This document shows, piece after piece, positions 1 through 6,803 of a DNA stretch of 6,824 nucleotides. The notes beneath the pieces were generated by a model. That model was not told the DNA's origin. It did not search any database and saw only the letters and a list, made by a program, of their open reading frames with translations. How positions within the stretch are numbered: the stretch's first letter is position 1; the number at the start of each line of letters is the position of its first letter. A program made the position numbers and the translations under genes. Source of the stretch: Spirochaetaceae bacterium (GTDB lineage Bacteria > Spirochaetota > Spirochaetia > Treponematales > Breznakiellaceae); the NCBI GenBank assembly GCA_031278575.1, contig JAITKD010000165.1:1-6824 (forward strand). Reading direction: 5' to 3'.

Positions 1-37
1 TTTTGTTGCCGGAAAAGGTGTTTTATCCGAACCGGAG

Positions 38-541
38 ATGGTCAACGCCAGGGAGGTTTTGTTGCGGTTCACTCCCCGAGGGGGGGATCCCCTTTTTGAT
101 GCTCTGTCACCGGTGATAAGGGGGTTGGGGATGATCCTGGTGGAATTGTCCGTATCCCGTCATAAGGGGAGCGTACAAATCCGCGCCGTGGTATACGGAC
201 CAAATCCCATGGGAATTGAAGGTTGTTCCCGGGCTCATCACGCCCTGCTTCCCCGTTTGGAATTGGCCTTTCCCGGTCAGGATATATCCGTGGAAGTGTC
301 CTCCCCGGGGATAGACCGGATCATCAAAGACGGTTCTGAATTTGCCTGTTATATAGGCCGGGGAATACGGTGTTTCAGAACGGATATTTTCGATTGGTCC
401 GGAGGTATATTGGTATCCGCGGATACGACACGGATTACCCTGAGAAATAAGGATGGGGAGATGGCGCTTGATTATGAGGTTATCGCTAAGGCAAAATTAG
501 ATTATTTACAGGAGGTTGAAAACTCGTGGCAACGGATATGA
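38..541 (+). CDS. rimP: Ribosome maturation factor RimP
   Basis: RimP binds the small-subunit precursor and promotes early 30S assembly in the cytoplasm. The 167-residue product is close to the usual length of about 150. The N-terminal alpha/beta domain covers about residues 18-96 and ends in the family signature EVSSPGIDR (86-94). The Sm-like beta-barrel domain follows at about 99-156, ending in the typical DYEVIAKAKLDYL. The start is uncertain. ATG 38 has only CCGGAG directly against it, whereas GGGAGG at 51-56 sits 5 nt before an in-frame TTG at 62, which would give 159 residues. The frame is also open upstream to the window edge. The RimP fold begins near residue 18, so either start keeps the domain. 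The gene is first in the visible operon, and its 3' end overlaps nusA by 16 nt. Identity is confident from the signature and the neighbours; the exact N-terminus is not. Confidence 0.93.
   Translation: MVNAREVLLRFTPRGGDPLFDALSPVIRGLGMILVELSVSRHKGSVQIRAVVYGPNPMGIEGCSRAHHALLPRLELAFPGQDISVEVSSPGIDRIIKDGSEFACYIGRGIRCFRTDIFDWSGGILVSADTTRITLRNKDGEMALDYEVIAKAKLDYLQEVENSWQRI
51..56 (+). promoter_or_regulatory. Possible ribosome binding site inside annotated rimP
   Basis: GGGAGG lies 5 nt upstream of an in-frame TTG at 62. It is a better Shine-Dalgarno match than anything before ATG 38, so it argues for a shorter RimP starting at TTG 62. It could also be chance in G-rich coding sequence. Confidence 0.35.
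508..515 (+). promoter_or_regulatory. nusA ribosome binding site
   Basis: ACAGGAGG, lying inside the end of rimP, ends 10 nt before GTG 526. The alternative in-frame ATG 538 would be 22 nt away, which is too far for normal Shine-Dalgarno use. This spacing decides the start in favour of GTG 526. Confidence 0.75.
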
Positions 542-2004
542 CGGAGGCAATCCATCAGCTTATTCAGGACAGGGGTATCTCTGAAGAGTTAGTTCTGCGG
601 ACCATCGAAAACACCCTCCTCGCGGCCTATAAACGCCGTTTTGGAAATGCCGATAACGCGATTGTCCGGTTTGGTGATGACAACCGGGAAGTTTCGATTT
701 ACGCGAAGAAAAAAATCGTGGACGGCGTTTACGATCCGGTTTCGGAAATAGATCTGGAAGAAGCCAGGGAATTGAAATCCGAGGCGGAAATCGGGGACGA
801 GCTGCTTATAGAAGTGGACCCCAAGGATTTTGACCGGATTTCGGTACAAAGCGCCAAACAGACCGCCCATCAGTCCATCCGGGAAATCCAGAAGGACAGC
901 CTGTATTCGGAATACAAGGATAAGGTGGGGGAGATTATCATCGGTTATTACCAGCGGGAGCGGACCGGTACCATTTACGTGGATCTGGGCAAGGTTGAGG
1001 GGATCCTTCCCAAAAAATACCAGTCCCCCCGGGAGACCTACCATGTAAACGACCGGATCAAGGCCCTGATCACCGAGGTCAACAAGACCCCCGCGGGGCT
1101 CCAGGTGGTGCTTTCCCGGACCCATACCGATTTTGTCCGGGCCATCTTTGAGCTTGAGGTACCGGAAGTCTACGATAAAACCGTGGAAATTCATAAAATA
1201 GTCCGGGAGCCGGGGTACCGTACCAAACTTGCGGTTTATTCCAACCGGGAGGACGTGGACCCCGTGGGGGCCTGTGTGGGCCTCAAGGGGGTACGGATCC
1301 AGGCGGTTATCCGGGAAATGGAGGGGGAAAAGATCGATATTCTTAAATACGATCCGGATCCCCGGCGGTTTATCAAAAACGCCCTTTCCCCGGCGGAAGT
1401 CCGGGATGTGGTGATTTTGGACGAAGGGAAACACCAGGCCCTGGCGGTGGTCAACGATTCTCAGCTTTCCCTGGCCATTGGGAAACAGGGGCTGAATGTA
1501 CGTCTGGCAAACCGCCTGGTGGACTGGAATATCGATGTTAAAACCGACGCCCAGTTTGAAGAAATGGACATATCTTCCGAGTCCCGGCGGGCGGTTTCCG
1601 AACTTTTTGGGGACGACGAAGAAATATCCCGGATTGTGGAATTGCCCGGAGTGGATGCCGCGGTGGCCGAAGCCCTTCTGTCCAATGAAATTGATTTTAT
1701 CGAAGATTTTCTTGCCCTTTCCCCGGAGGAAATGGGTAATATCCAGGGGGTTACCCCGGAACAGCTTGAGGTTTTGCGTAAGCTCATCGAAGATAATGTC
1801 GAAATCGTGGAAGAAGAAGCGGATGAGGTCTTTCCCGATGACGGAACGGGAGCGGAAGGGCCTTCGGTTGAAACGGAGGGAGAAGATAATGCCCCGGAGG
1901 TGGAGGAGTATGAATGTCCTGAATGCGGGGCAAAGATAACCGTGGATATGACAAGCTGCCCGAATTGCGGCATTGGATTGAGTTTTGAATATGAAGACGA
2001 ATAA
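526..2004 (+). CDS. nusA: Transcription termination/antitermination factor NusA with C-terminal zinc ribbon
   Basis: NusA binds RNA polymerase and nascent RNA and modulates pausing, termination and antitermination. The 492-residue product shows the standard order. An RNAP-binding N-terminal domain covers about 1-125 (RTIENTLLAAYKRRFG, 25-40). An S1 domain covers about 133-198. KH1 follows with GLKG as its GxxG loop (252-255), then KH2 with AIGKQGLNVRLA (317-328). One acidic-repeat-like helical module sits at about 365-424. It then departs from the common pattern: an acidic Glu/Asp-rich linker (about 425-463) leads to a zinc-ribbon-like knuckle pair with Cys464, Cys467, Cys478 and Cys481 (CPECG and CPNCG), followed by an acidic tail. 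The GTG start is chosen from the Shine-Dalgarno sequence at 508-515. The gene overlaps rimP by 16 nt in another frame, which suggests coupling. No ylxR or ylxQ homologue separates it from infB. Identity is certain; the role of the ribbon is unknown. Confidence 0.97.
   Translation: MATDMTEAIHQLIQDRGISEELVLRTIENTLLAAYKRRFGNADNAIVRFGDDNREVSIYAKKKIVDGVYDPVSEIDLEEARELKSEAEIGDELLIEVDPKDFDRISVQSAKQTAHQSIREIQKDSLYSEYKDKVGEIIIGYYQRERTGTIYVDLGKVEGILPKKYQSPRETYHVNDRIKALITEVNKTPAGLQVVLSRTHTDFVRAIFELEVPEVYDKTVEIHKIVREPGYRTKLAVYSNREDVDPVGACVGLKGVRIQAVIREMEGEKIDILKYDPDPRRFIKNALSPAEVRDVVILDEGKHQALAVVNDSQLSLAIGKQGLNVRLANRLVDWNIDVKTDAQFEEMDISSESRRAVSELFGDDEEISRIVELPGVDAAVAEALLSNEIDFIEDFLALSPEEMGNIQGVTPEQLEVLRKLIEDNVEIVEEEADEVFPDDGTGAEGPSVETEGEDNAPEVEEYECPECGAKITVDMTSCPNCGIGLSFEYEDE
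1915..1968 (+). other. Zinc-ribbon-encoding segment at the 3' end of nusA
   Basis: These codons span Cys464 to Cys481 of NusA, in the arrangement CPxCG, ten intervening residues, then CPNCG. This is a typical rubredoxin-knuckle zinc site. The common Escherichia coli and Bacillus NusA proteins have no such element. Zinc binding is inferred from cysteine spacing only. Confidence 0.8.
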
Positions 2005-2025
2005 TCATCATATATAGTATAAACA

Positions 2026-2031
2026 AAGGTG
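2026..2031 (+). promoter_or_regulatory. infB ribosome binding site
   Basis: AAGGTG (within AAAGGTGG) lies 4 nt before ATG 2036. It sits in an AT-rich 31-bp gap after the nusA stop, the only clear non-coding spacer between nusA and ribF. It supports the infB start used here. Confidence 0.6.
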
Positions 2032-2035
2032 GATC

Positions 2036-4624
2036 ATGGCTGAGGAATTAGATAGTACCCAAAAAACCAAAAAGGTTGAACTCATTAAACATGTGAAAAA
2101 TGATCATGAGTCTCAGGATGGAAAAAGCGTTCCCGGAGGGGCAGAACACGGAGAACGCCGTAAAGTGATTGTGGTTAAGAAAAAAAACATCCCCGCCGCT
2201 GTTGTTGTACCGGGAACCACGAAAAAACCTCAGCCTAAAGTCGTGGTCGTTCCTACCCAAGGGGATACGGGGCATGAAAAGGAACATCCCCGGCCGGCGG
2301 TAACCGGGGAAAACCCTCCTCCGCCGGAAGGGGGGATAAAAGCCGCCCCCGCGATGCGTGGCGAAGAGCCGCAGATCGCCGCTTTCCCCAATACCCAGCG
2401 GCCCGCGGTGGCCGTCGGCCGGGTTGGGGGGCGTCAGGTAGGGCCCAGACCCCCGCGGGAGGAGGGCGGCCGGCCGCCTTTCTCCAACCAGCGAGGGCCG
2501 GGAGGGCCGGCCCGGGCCGGGGGGAGAGCCCCGGGGCCGCGGTCCGGCGGCGGTGATAACCGGCCCGGAGGTCAGGGCGGGTCCCGGCCCTTTGGAGGCG
2601 GCTTTTCTCCCCGGCAGGGGGGGAGCCGTCCCGGAGGCGGGCCCGGCCGTCCCGGAGGTTTTACCGGCCCCCGGCCGCAGGGCCCCCGGATCGGAGGTCC
2701 CCGGACCGGGCCGGGTTTGTCGTCGCCCCCCCCCTTGTCTGAAGGGAAGGGGCCGGTTAAAAAAACCTTTAAGGCAAAAAAGGCGGTTTATCAGCGGAAA
2801 GAACAGGAAATGGAGGAAAAACTCCTCCAGACCAAAAAAAAGATCACCCATATAGCCAATCCGGTGCCCAAATCCATAGATATCATGGAGGTGATATCGG
2901 TTTCGGAATTGGCCCGGAAGATGAACCTCAAGGCATCGGATCTGATTCAGAAGCTGATGAGTATGGGGATGATGGTAACCATAAATCAACAGATCGACGC
3001 GGAAACCGCCGCGATCTTGGCGGCCGAATTCGGGGCGGATGTGAACATCGTCAGCCTCTACGATGAGACCCTGATAGAGACCGAAGCGGATGATGAGGCG
3101 TCTTTGGCCCCCCGGCCTCCGGTGGTTACCGTTATGGGCCACGTGGATCACGGTAAAACCAAACTCCTCGACGCCATCCGGAGCGCCGATGTGGTTTCCG
3201 GTGAATTCGGCGGTATTACCCAGCATATCGGGGCCTATACGGTGGATACCGTCCACGGTGGCCGGATAACCTTCCTGGATACCCCCGGCCACGAGGCCTT
3301 TACCCGGATGCGGGCCCGGGGCGCCCAGGTAACGGACATTGTGGTGCTGGTGGTTGCCGCCGATGACGGGGTGATGCCCCAGACCATTGAGGCCATAAAC
3401 CACGCCAAAGAAGCCGCGGTTCCCATCATTGTGGCGGTTAACAAAATGGATAAGCCCGAGGCCAATCCCGACAAGGTAAAGAGCCAGCTTTCGGACTTGG
3501 GACTCATGCCCGAAGACTGGGGGGGGCAAACCATGTTTGTGGAACTTTCCGCCCTAAGGAAGGAGGGGATCGATAAGCTCATTGACGCCATCCTCCTGGA
3601 AGCGGAAATTCTGGACCTCAAAGCCAATTATGACCGGAACGCCGAAGGAAAGATCCTGGAATCCCGGATAGATCACGGCCGGGGTATCGTTGCCACCGTC
3701 ATCGTACAGCGGGGAACCCTGGAGATCGGGGATTCCTTTGTGGCCGGTATTTGGCCAGGAAAGGTACGGGCCCTCTTTAACGATAAGGGGGATAAGGTCG
3801 ATAGGGCAACCCCCTCTATGCCCGTGGAGGTCCTGGGGTTCGAGGGGATCCCCGACGCGGGGGACCCCATCCATGTGGTGGAAGATGAACGGATAGCCCG
3901 GGGTATTTCCTCGAAACGGCAGGAACTTAAACGGTTTGAGGACGCCAAAAACATTAAGAAAATCACCCTGGATAACCTCTACGATACCATCAATGACGGG
4001 GCGATTCAGGAACTCAAGGTTATTATTAAAAGCGATGTCCAGGGTTCCGCGGAAGTGCTCCGATCGAGCCTGGAGAAGCTCTCCAACAACGAGGTACGGC
4101 TTAATGTGATTCAGGCCCTTCCGGGGGCCATTAACGAGGGGGATGTGGATCTGGCCATCGCTTCCAACGCCATTATCATCGGGTTTAACGTGCGGCCCGT
4201 ACCCAAGGCGAAGATCCTGGCGGACCAGGAGAAGGTGGATGTCCGTAAATACAATGTCATCTACAAGGCGGTGGAGGAGATCCGCCAGGCCATGGAGGGG
4301 ATGCTTAAACCCGATACCAAAGAGGAAGTGATCGCTTCCGTGGAAGTACGGGAAACCTTTAAGGTTCCCAAAATCGGTACCATCGCCGGGTGTTATGTCC
4401 TTACCGGGACGGTTAAGCGGAGCGCCAGCGTTAATATCATCCGGGAGGATATCGTGGTTCATACGGGAAAAATCGGATCCCTCCGGCGTTTTAAAGACGA
4501 TGTCCGGGAAGTCGCGGCGGGTTATGAATGCGGGATGAGTTTTGACGGGTTCGACGCCGTCCGGGTGGGGGATCAAATAGAGGTTTTTGAATTAATTGAA
4601 GTTGCCAGGAAATTCGGTCCGTAA
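2036..4624 (+). CDS. infB: Translation initiation factor IF-2
   Basis: IF2 is the GTPase that brings initiator fMet-tRNA to the 30S subunit and promotes subunit joining. The 862-residue product has a long low-complexity N-terminus: a Lys-rich and Val-rich stretch (about 10-75), then a Gly/Arg/Pro-rich stretch (about 127-233). A Lys/Glu-rich helix (about 240-270) and an IF2_N domain (about 283-336) follow. The G domain carries G1 GHVDHGKT (368-375), G2 [10 protein letters not shown] (392-401), G3 DTPGHE (415-420), G4 NKMD (469-472) and G5 SAL (505-507). Domains II, III and the fMet-tRNA-binding C-terminal domain (about 765-855) complete the protein. All GTPase motifs are intact. The residue after GKT is Lys376, where Thr or Ser is usual. 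ATG 2036 is supported by AAGGTG. The stop lies 3 nt before rbfA. Shorter IF2 forms from internal starts occur in E. coli, but I see no convincing internal Shine-Dalgarno sequence here. Confidence 0.98.
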   Translation: MAEELDSTQKTKKVELIKHVKNDHESQDGKSVPGGAEHGERRKVIVVKKKNIPAAVVVPGTTKKPQPKVVVVPTQGDTGHEKEHPRPAVTGENPPPPEGGIKAAPAMRGEEPQIAAFPNTQRPAVAVGRVGGRQVGPRPPREEGGRPPFSNQRGPGGPARAGGRAPGPRSGGGDNRPGGQGGSRPFGGGFSPRQGGSRPGGGPGRPGGFTGPRPQGPRIGGPRTGPGLSSPPPLSEGKGPVKKTFKAKKAVYQRKEQEMEEKLLQTKKKITHIANPVPKSIDIMEVISVSELARKMNLKASDLIQKLMSMGMMVTINQQIDAETAAILAAEFGADVNIVSLYDETLIETEADDEASLAPRPPVVTVMGHVDHGKTKLLDAIRSADVVSGEFGGITQHIGAYTVDTVHGGRITFLDTPGHEAFTRMRARGAQVTDIVVLVVAADDGVMPQTIEAINHAKEAAVPIIVAVNKMDKPEANPDKVKSQLSDLGLMPEDWGGQTMFVELSALRKEGIDKLIDAILLEAEILDLKANYDRNAEGKILESRIDHGRGIVATVIVQRGTLEIGDSFVAGIWPGKVRALFNDKGDKVDRATPSMPVEVLGFEGIPDAGDPIHVVEDERIARGISSKRQELKRFEDAKNIKKITLDNLYDTINDGAIQELKVIIKSDVQGSAEVLRSSLEKLSNNEVRLNVIQALPGAINEGDVDLAIASNAIIIGFNVRPVPKAKILADQEKVDVRKYNVIYKAVEEIRQAMEGMLKPDTKEEVIASVEVRETFKVPKIGTIAGCYVLTGTVKRSASVNIIREDIVVHTGKIGSLRRFKDDVREVAAGYECGMSFDGFDAVRVGDQIEVFELIEVARKFGP
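2414..2734 (+). repeat. Low-complexity Gly/Arg/Pro-coding tract in infB
   Basis: This very GC-rich stretch encodes IF2 residues about 127-233. It is built of irregular G, R and P combinations, with GGSRP occurring twice (181-185 and 195-199). It ends in nine consecutive C bases at 2726-2734, read in frame as three Pro codons. The encoded segment should be disordered and strongly basic. The repeats are degenerate rather than exact tandem units. Confidence 0.8.
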
Positions 4625-4627
4625 ACC

Positions 4628-4987
4628 ATGGCGGAATATAGGCTTGAACGGATTGGACGGCTCATTCAGGAACTGATCGGTTCCCTGATAGTGGAAAGCC
4701 GGATCAAGGATCCCCGGGTGGATCCCCTGCTTTCTATTACCCGGGTTAAGGTATCCCGGGATCTCTCCTTTGCGGATGTTTATGTCTCGGGCTACAAGAC
4801 CCCCGAAAGCCTCGGTAAGGGCATCGCGGGTTTACAAAGCGCCGCCGGGTTTATCCAGGCCCAGCTAAACGCCGGGATGCGGATCCGCCAGATTCCCCGG
4901 CTCCGTTTTCATGAGGACCCGGGGCTTCGGGAGGGCTTTGAGCTGATAAAAAAAATCGAGGGACTCGTGCGTAATGACGGAACTTGA
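4628..4987 (+). CDS. rbfA: Ribosome-binding factor A (RbfA)
   Basis: RbfA is a single KH-type domain protein that binds the 30S subunit and helps mature the 5' end of 16S rRNA; it is needed for growth in the cold in many bacteria. The 119-residue length is typical. Family features are the N-terminal helix (RLERIGRLIQELIGSLI, 5-21), the segment IKDPRVDPLLSITRVKVSRDL (26-46), the KH-type helix-kink region around GLQSAAGFIQ (68-77), and RIRQIPRLRFHEDPG (85-99). ATG 4628 lies 3 nt after the infB stop. The nearest Shine-Dalgarno-like AGGA is at 4607-4610, 17 nt away, so initiation probably relies on coupling to infB. The 3' end overlaps truB by 14 nt. RbfA acts in the same 30S maturation process as RimP at the head of the operon. 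Confidence 0.95.
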   Translation: MAEYRLERIGRLIQELIGSLIVESRIKDPRVDPLLSITRVKVSRDLSFADVYVSGYKTPESLGKGIAGLQSAAGFIQAQLNAGMRIRQIPRLRFHEDPGLREGFELIKKIEGLVRNDGT

Positions 4988-5909
4988 TCCATCGGGGATA
5001 CTATTGCTCAACAAAGCCCCCGGAATAACCTCGTTTCAATCCCTTAACGGGATAAAAAAAGCCTTTTCCACCCCTAAGGTAGGCCATGCGGGTACCCTGG
5101 ATAAGTTCGCCTCGGGGCTCCTCCTGGTATTGGTTGGCCGGGCGGTAAAATTAACCCCCTGGTTTTCCGGTTGCGATAAACACTATGAGGGGATCATCCG
5201 CTTCGGTATTGAGACCGACACCCTGGATCCTGAAGGTTCACCGGTCGCCCGGGGGGCAATCCCTTCCCGGGAAGCCGTGGAGGAGGTCCTTCCCCGTTTT
5301 CGGGGGGATATACTCCAGGCGCCGCCGGCCTATTCCGCTATCCACCTGGGGGGTAAACGGGCCTCCCGGCTTGCCCGGGCGGGGGAGCCGGTGGAAATGG
5401 AAAAACGCCCCGTAACGGTCTATGCCCTGGACCTCATTTCATACGAGCCCCCTCTGGCTTACCTCCATGTCCATTGTTCCAAGGGAACCTATATCCGCTC
5501 CCTGGCCAGGGATATCGCTTTGGCGGCCGGTTCCCGGGGTTATCTCCAGGCCCTTACCCGGACCCGGATGGCGGGTTTCCATCTGTCCCAGGCCCTGGAT
5601 TTTTCTTCCCTTTCTTTGGGAAGGGGCCCGCTTTTTGACGCCCTGCGGCCTCCTGAGCCGGGGGTTTTTGACGCCCTGGGCCTCCCCGTGGTATTTACCG
5701 ATGCCCCGGCGGCGGAAAAGATACGCCGGGGTATCTCCCTGGAAAGGCTCATTAAGGAAAAAGGGGTCATTCCCCCCGGGGATTCCCAAAGTACCGCGGC
5801 GGGGTTGTTCCGGGCCGGGGAGCCTGCCGCCGGGTCCGGGGATTTTTTGGGGATTATCGAAAAAAAGGCCGGCGCCTGGTCCTACGGATATGTCTATGCG
5901 CGTGTTTGA
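4974..5909 (+). CDS. truB: tRNA pseudouridine(55) synthase TruB
   Basis: TruB isomerises U55 to pseudouridine in the T-loop of tRNAs. The 311-residue product has the expected start LLLNKAPGITSF (10-21). Its catalytic loop is VGHAGTLDKFASGLL (36-50), with Asp43 as the nucleophile. Tyr71 (HYEGIIRFG), the APPAYSAIHLGGKRA segment (116-130), LARAGEPVE (133-141) and CSKGTYIRSLARDIA (168-182, with Arg175) match the other active-site motifs. A PUA-like C-terminal domain fits about 237-311, with FLGIIEKKAG at 291-300. Lys44 replaces the Pro that usually follows the catalytic Asp. Active-site residues are otherwise complete, so activity is expected. ATG 4974 lies inside rbfA, 11 nt after GAGGG (4958-4962). 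The 3' end overlaps the ribF start. Confidence 0.97.
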   Translation: MTELDPSGILLLNKAPGITSFQSLNGIKKAFSTPKVGHAGTLDKFASGLLLVLVGRAVKLTPWFSGCDKHYEGIIRFGIETDTLDPEGSPVARGAIPSREAVEEVLPRFRGDILQAPPAYSAIHLGGKRASRLARAGEPVEMEKRPVTVYALDLISYEPPLAYLHVHCSKGTYIRSLARDIALAAGSRGYLQALTRTRMAGFHLSQALDFSSLSLGRGPLFDALRPPEPGVFDALGLPVVFTDAPAAEKIRRGISLERLIKEKGVIPPGDSQSTAAGLFRAGEPAAGSGDFLGIIEKKAGAWSYGYVYARV

Positions 5910-6771
5910 CTGGTCCCAATTTATGGAGGGCGCCCTTTTAAATGAGCCCGCCCGAGGGGGAACGGCCATGACCATCGGGGTTTTTGACGGGGTTCACCGG
6001 GGACATCAGGCCCTTATCGGGGAAATCGTTCAACAGGCCCCCTGTGGTATCCCCACGGTGATCACCTTTAAACAAAACCCCAAAAAGGTTTTGCGTCCCG
6101 GGGAATATCAGGGGGATATTGTCGGACTGGACCGGAAGATGATTATTTTTGAAGCTTTGGGGGTGGAACTGGTCATCCTGATTGACTTTTCTAAAGAATT
6201 CAGTAAACTAAACGGTAGGGATTTTATTGGGTGTTTAAAGGGCCGGGGAAGGCTGGTTTTTTTGGCGGTCGGCGCTGATTTCCGGTGCGGTTCCGGGCTT
6301 GATACGGACGTTTCGGAAATAAAAAAGTTCAGCCGGGAGACGGGGGTAAAAACCGAAGTGGTTCCCCCGGTGACCGAAGGGGGGCTTCCGGTTAGTTCGA
6401 GCCGGATCCGCGGAGCGGTTTCCGCGGGGGACCTGGATCAGGCGGCGGCGCTTCTGGGCAGAAGGGTAGAAATAGATCTGACCGGCGTATCCCCCCGCTC
6501 CGGATCGGACGGGTTGTTTTACGACGCCCGGTCCCATCACCGGCTCCTGCCCCCTCCGGGCCGGTATGGGGTATTGTTTTACGGGCCCCGTAATGCCGGG
6601 GGAACGGAAGCGGACGTTCTGATTGACGGCACGGGGGTGTTTATTCCGTCATTAAACCGGGCGGAGCGGATTGAATTTATAAAACGAGGCGGTTTTAAGG
6701 CTTTAGCCGGAATAACCGTAAAAGCCGGTTTGGAAACAACCGAATTTGCGGCCGGCGGAGGTATTTTTTAA
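5896..6771 (+). CDS. ribF: FAD synthetase RibF with degenerate riboflavin-kinase domain
   Basis: RibF normally phosphorylates riboflavin to FMN with its C-terminal domain and adenylylates FMN to FAD with its N-terminal domain. From ATG 5896 the product is 291 residues, slightly short of the usual 300-310. The nucleotidyltransferase domain looks intact: TIGVFDGVHRGH (26-37), ITFKQNPKKVL (56-66), AVGADFRCGSG (124-134) and SSSRIRG (167-173). The C-terminal part (about 186-291) aligns only loosely with the kinase barrel. LLPPPGRYGVLFYG (217-230) and RIEFIKR (258-264) match barrel strands, but there is no GFPTAN, no NxGxRPT and no catalytic-Glu strand. Riboflavin-kinase activity is therefore doubtful. 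The start is uncertain among ATG 5890, ATG 5896 and GTG 5902; all lie inside truB and none has a good Shine-Dalgarno sequence, so coupling is likely. The same frame is open far upstream through truB, but that is not a fusion. Confidence 0.92.
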   Translation: MRVFDWSQFMEGALLNEPARGGTAMTIGVFDGVHRGHQALIGEIVQQAPCGIPTVITFKQNPKKVLRPGEYQGDIVGLDRKMIIFEALGVELVILIDFSKEFSKLNGRDFIGCLKGRGRLVFLAVGADFRCGSGLDTDVSEIKKFSRETGVKTEVVPPVTEGGLPVSSSRIRGAVSAGDLDQAAALLGRRVEIDLTGVSPRSGSDGLFYDARSHHRLLPPPGRYGVLFYGPRNAGGTEADVLIDGTGVFIPSLNRAERIEFIKRGGFKALAGITVKAGLETTEFAAGGGIF

Positions 6772-6775
6772 TACC
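6760..6775 (+). repeat. Small inverted repeat over the ribF stop codon
   Basis: GGTATT and AATACC form a perfect 6-bp stem with a TTTT loop (6766-6769), covering the ribF TAA. There is no following T-tract and the stem is AT-rich, so it is not a convincing Rho-independent terminator. It may be chance. Confidence 0.3.
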
Positions 6776-6790
6776 GGTGAATTGGTCCCC

Positions 6791-6796
6791 AAGGAG
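6791..6796 (+). promoter_or_regulatory. Ribosome binding site for rpsO
   Basis: AAGGAG lies 7 nt before ATG 6804. It is the best-formed Shine-Dalgarno sequence in the window, as expected for a highly translated ribosomal protein gene. The ribF-rpsO gap is only 32 bp. Confidence 0.85.
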
Positions 6797-6803
6797 AAAA
6801 TAT

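Noticed and set aside
589..1434. 281-codon minus-strand open frame opposite nusA
   Set aside because: It is antisense to the conserved S1 and KH-encoding region, with no family features; a shadow of codon bias.
1985..2020. Possible internal promoter before infB (TTGAAT and TATATA or TATAGT)
   Set aside because: The gap is AT-rich, but the spacing between the -35-like and best -10-like elements is 20-22 bp, too long for a confident call.
2553..2855. 100-codon + frame open reading frame inside infB
   Set aside because: It is a Pro/Arg-rich shadow frame of the GC-rich IF2 tract with no ribosome site or recognisable product.
2804..2887. Internal start codons for a short IF2 form (ATG 2810, ATG 2885)
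   Set aside because: AGGA is only 1 nt from ATG 2810, and ATG 2885 has no Shine-Dalgarno sequence, so neither is supported.
2048..3529. 493-codon open frame on the minus strand opposite infB
   Set aside because: It lies wholly antisense to a clearly real IF2 gene, has no recognisable domain, and is explained by codon bias that avoids antisense stops.
3554..4576. 340-codon minus-strand open frame opposite infB
   Set aside because: It is antisense to the conserved G5 to C-terminal part of IF2 and its translation resembles no family.
5422..5895. Apparent N-terminal extension of RibF giving a 449-residue protein
   Set aside because: The extension reads truB in another frame and yields Pro/Trp-rich nonsense. 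RibF family similarity begins only after ATG 5896.
6745..6780. Rho-independent terminator after ribF
   Set aside because: The inverted repeat is short and AT-rich, has no T-tract behind it, and is followed directly by rpsO, which usually shares the operon.
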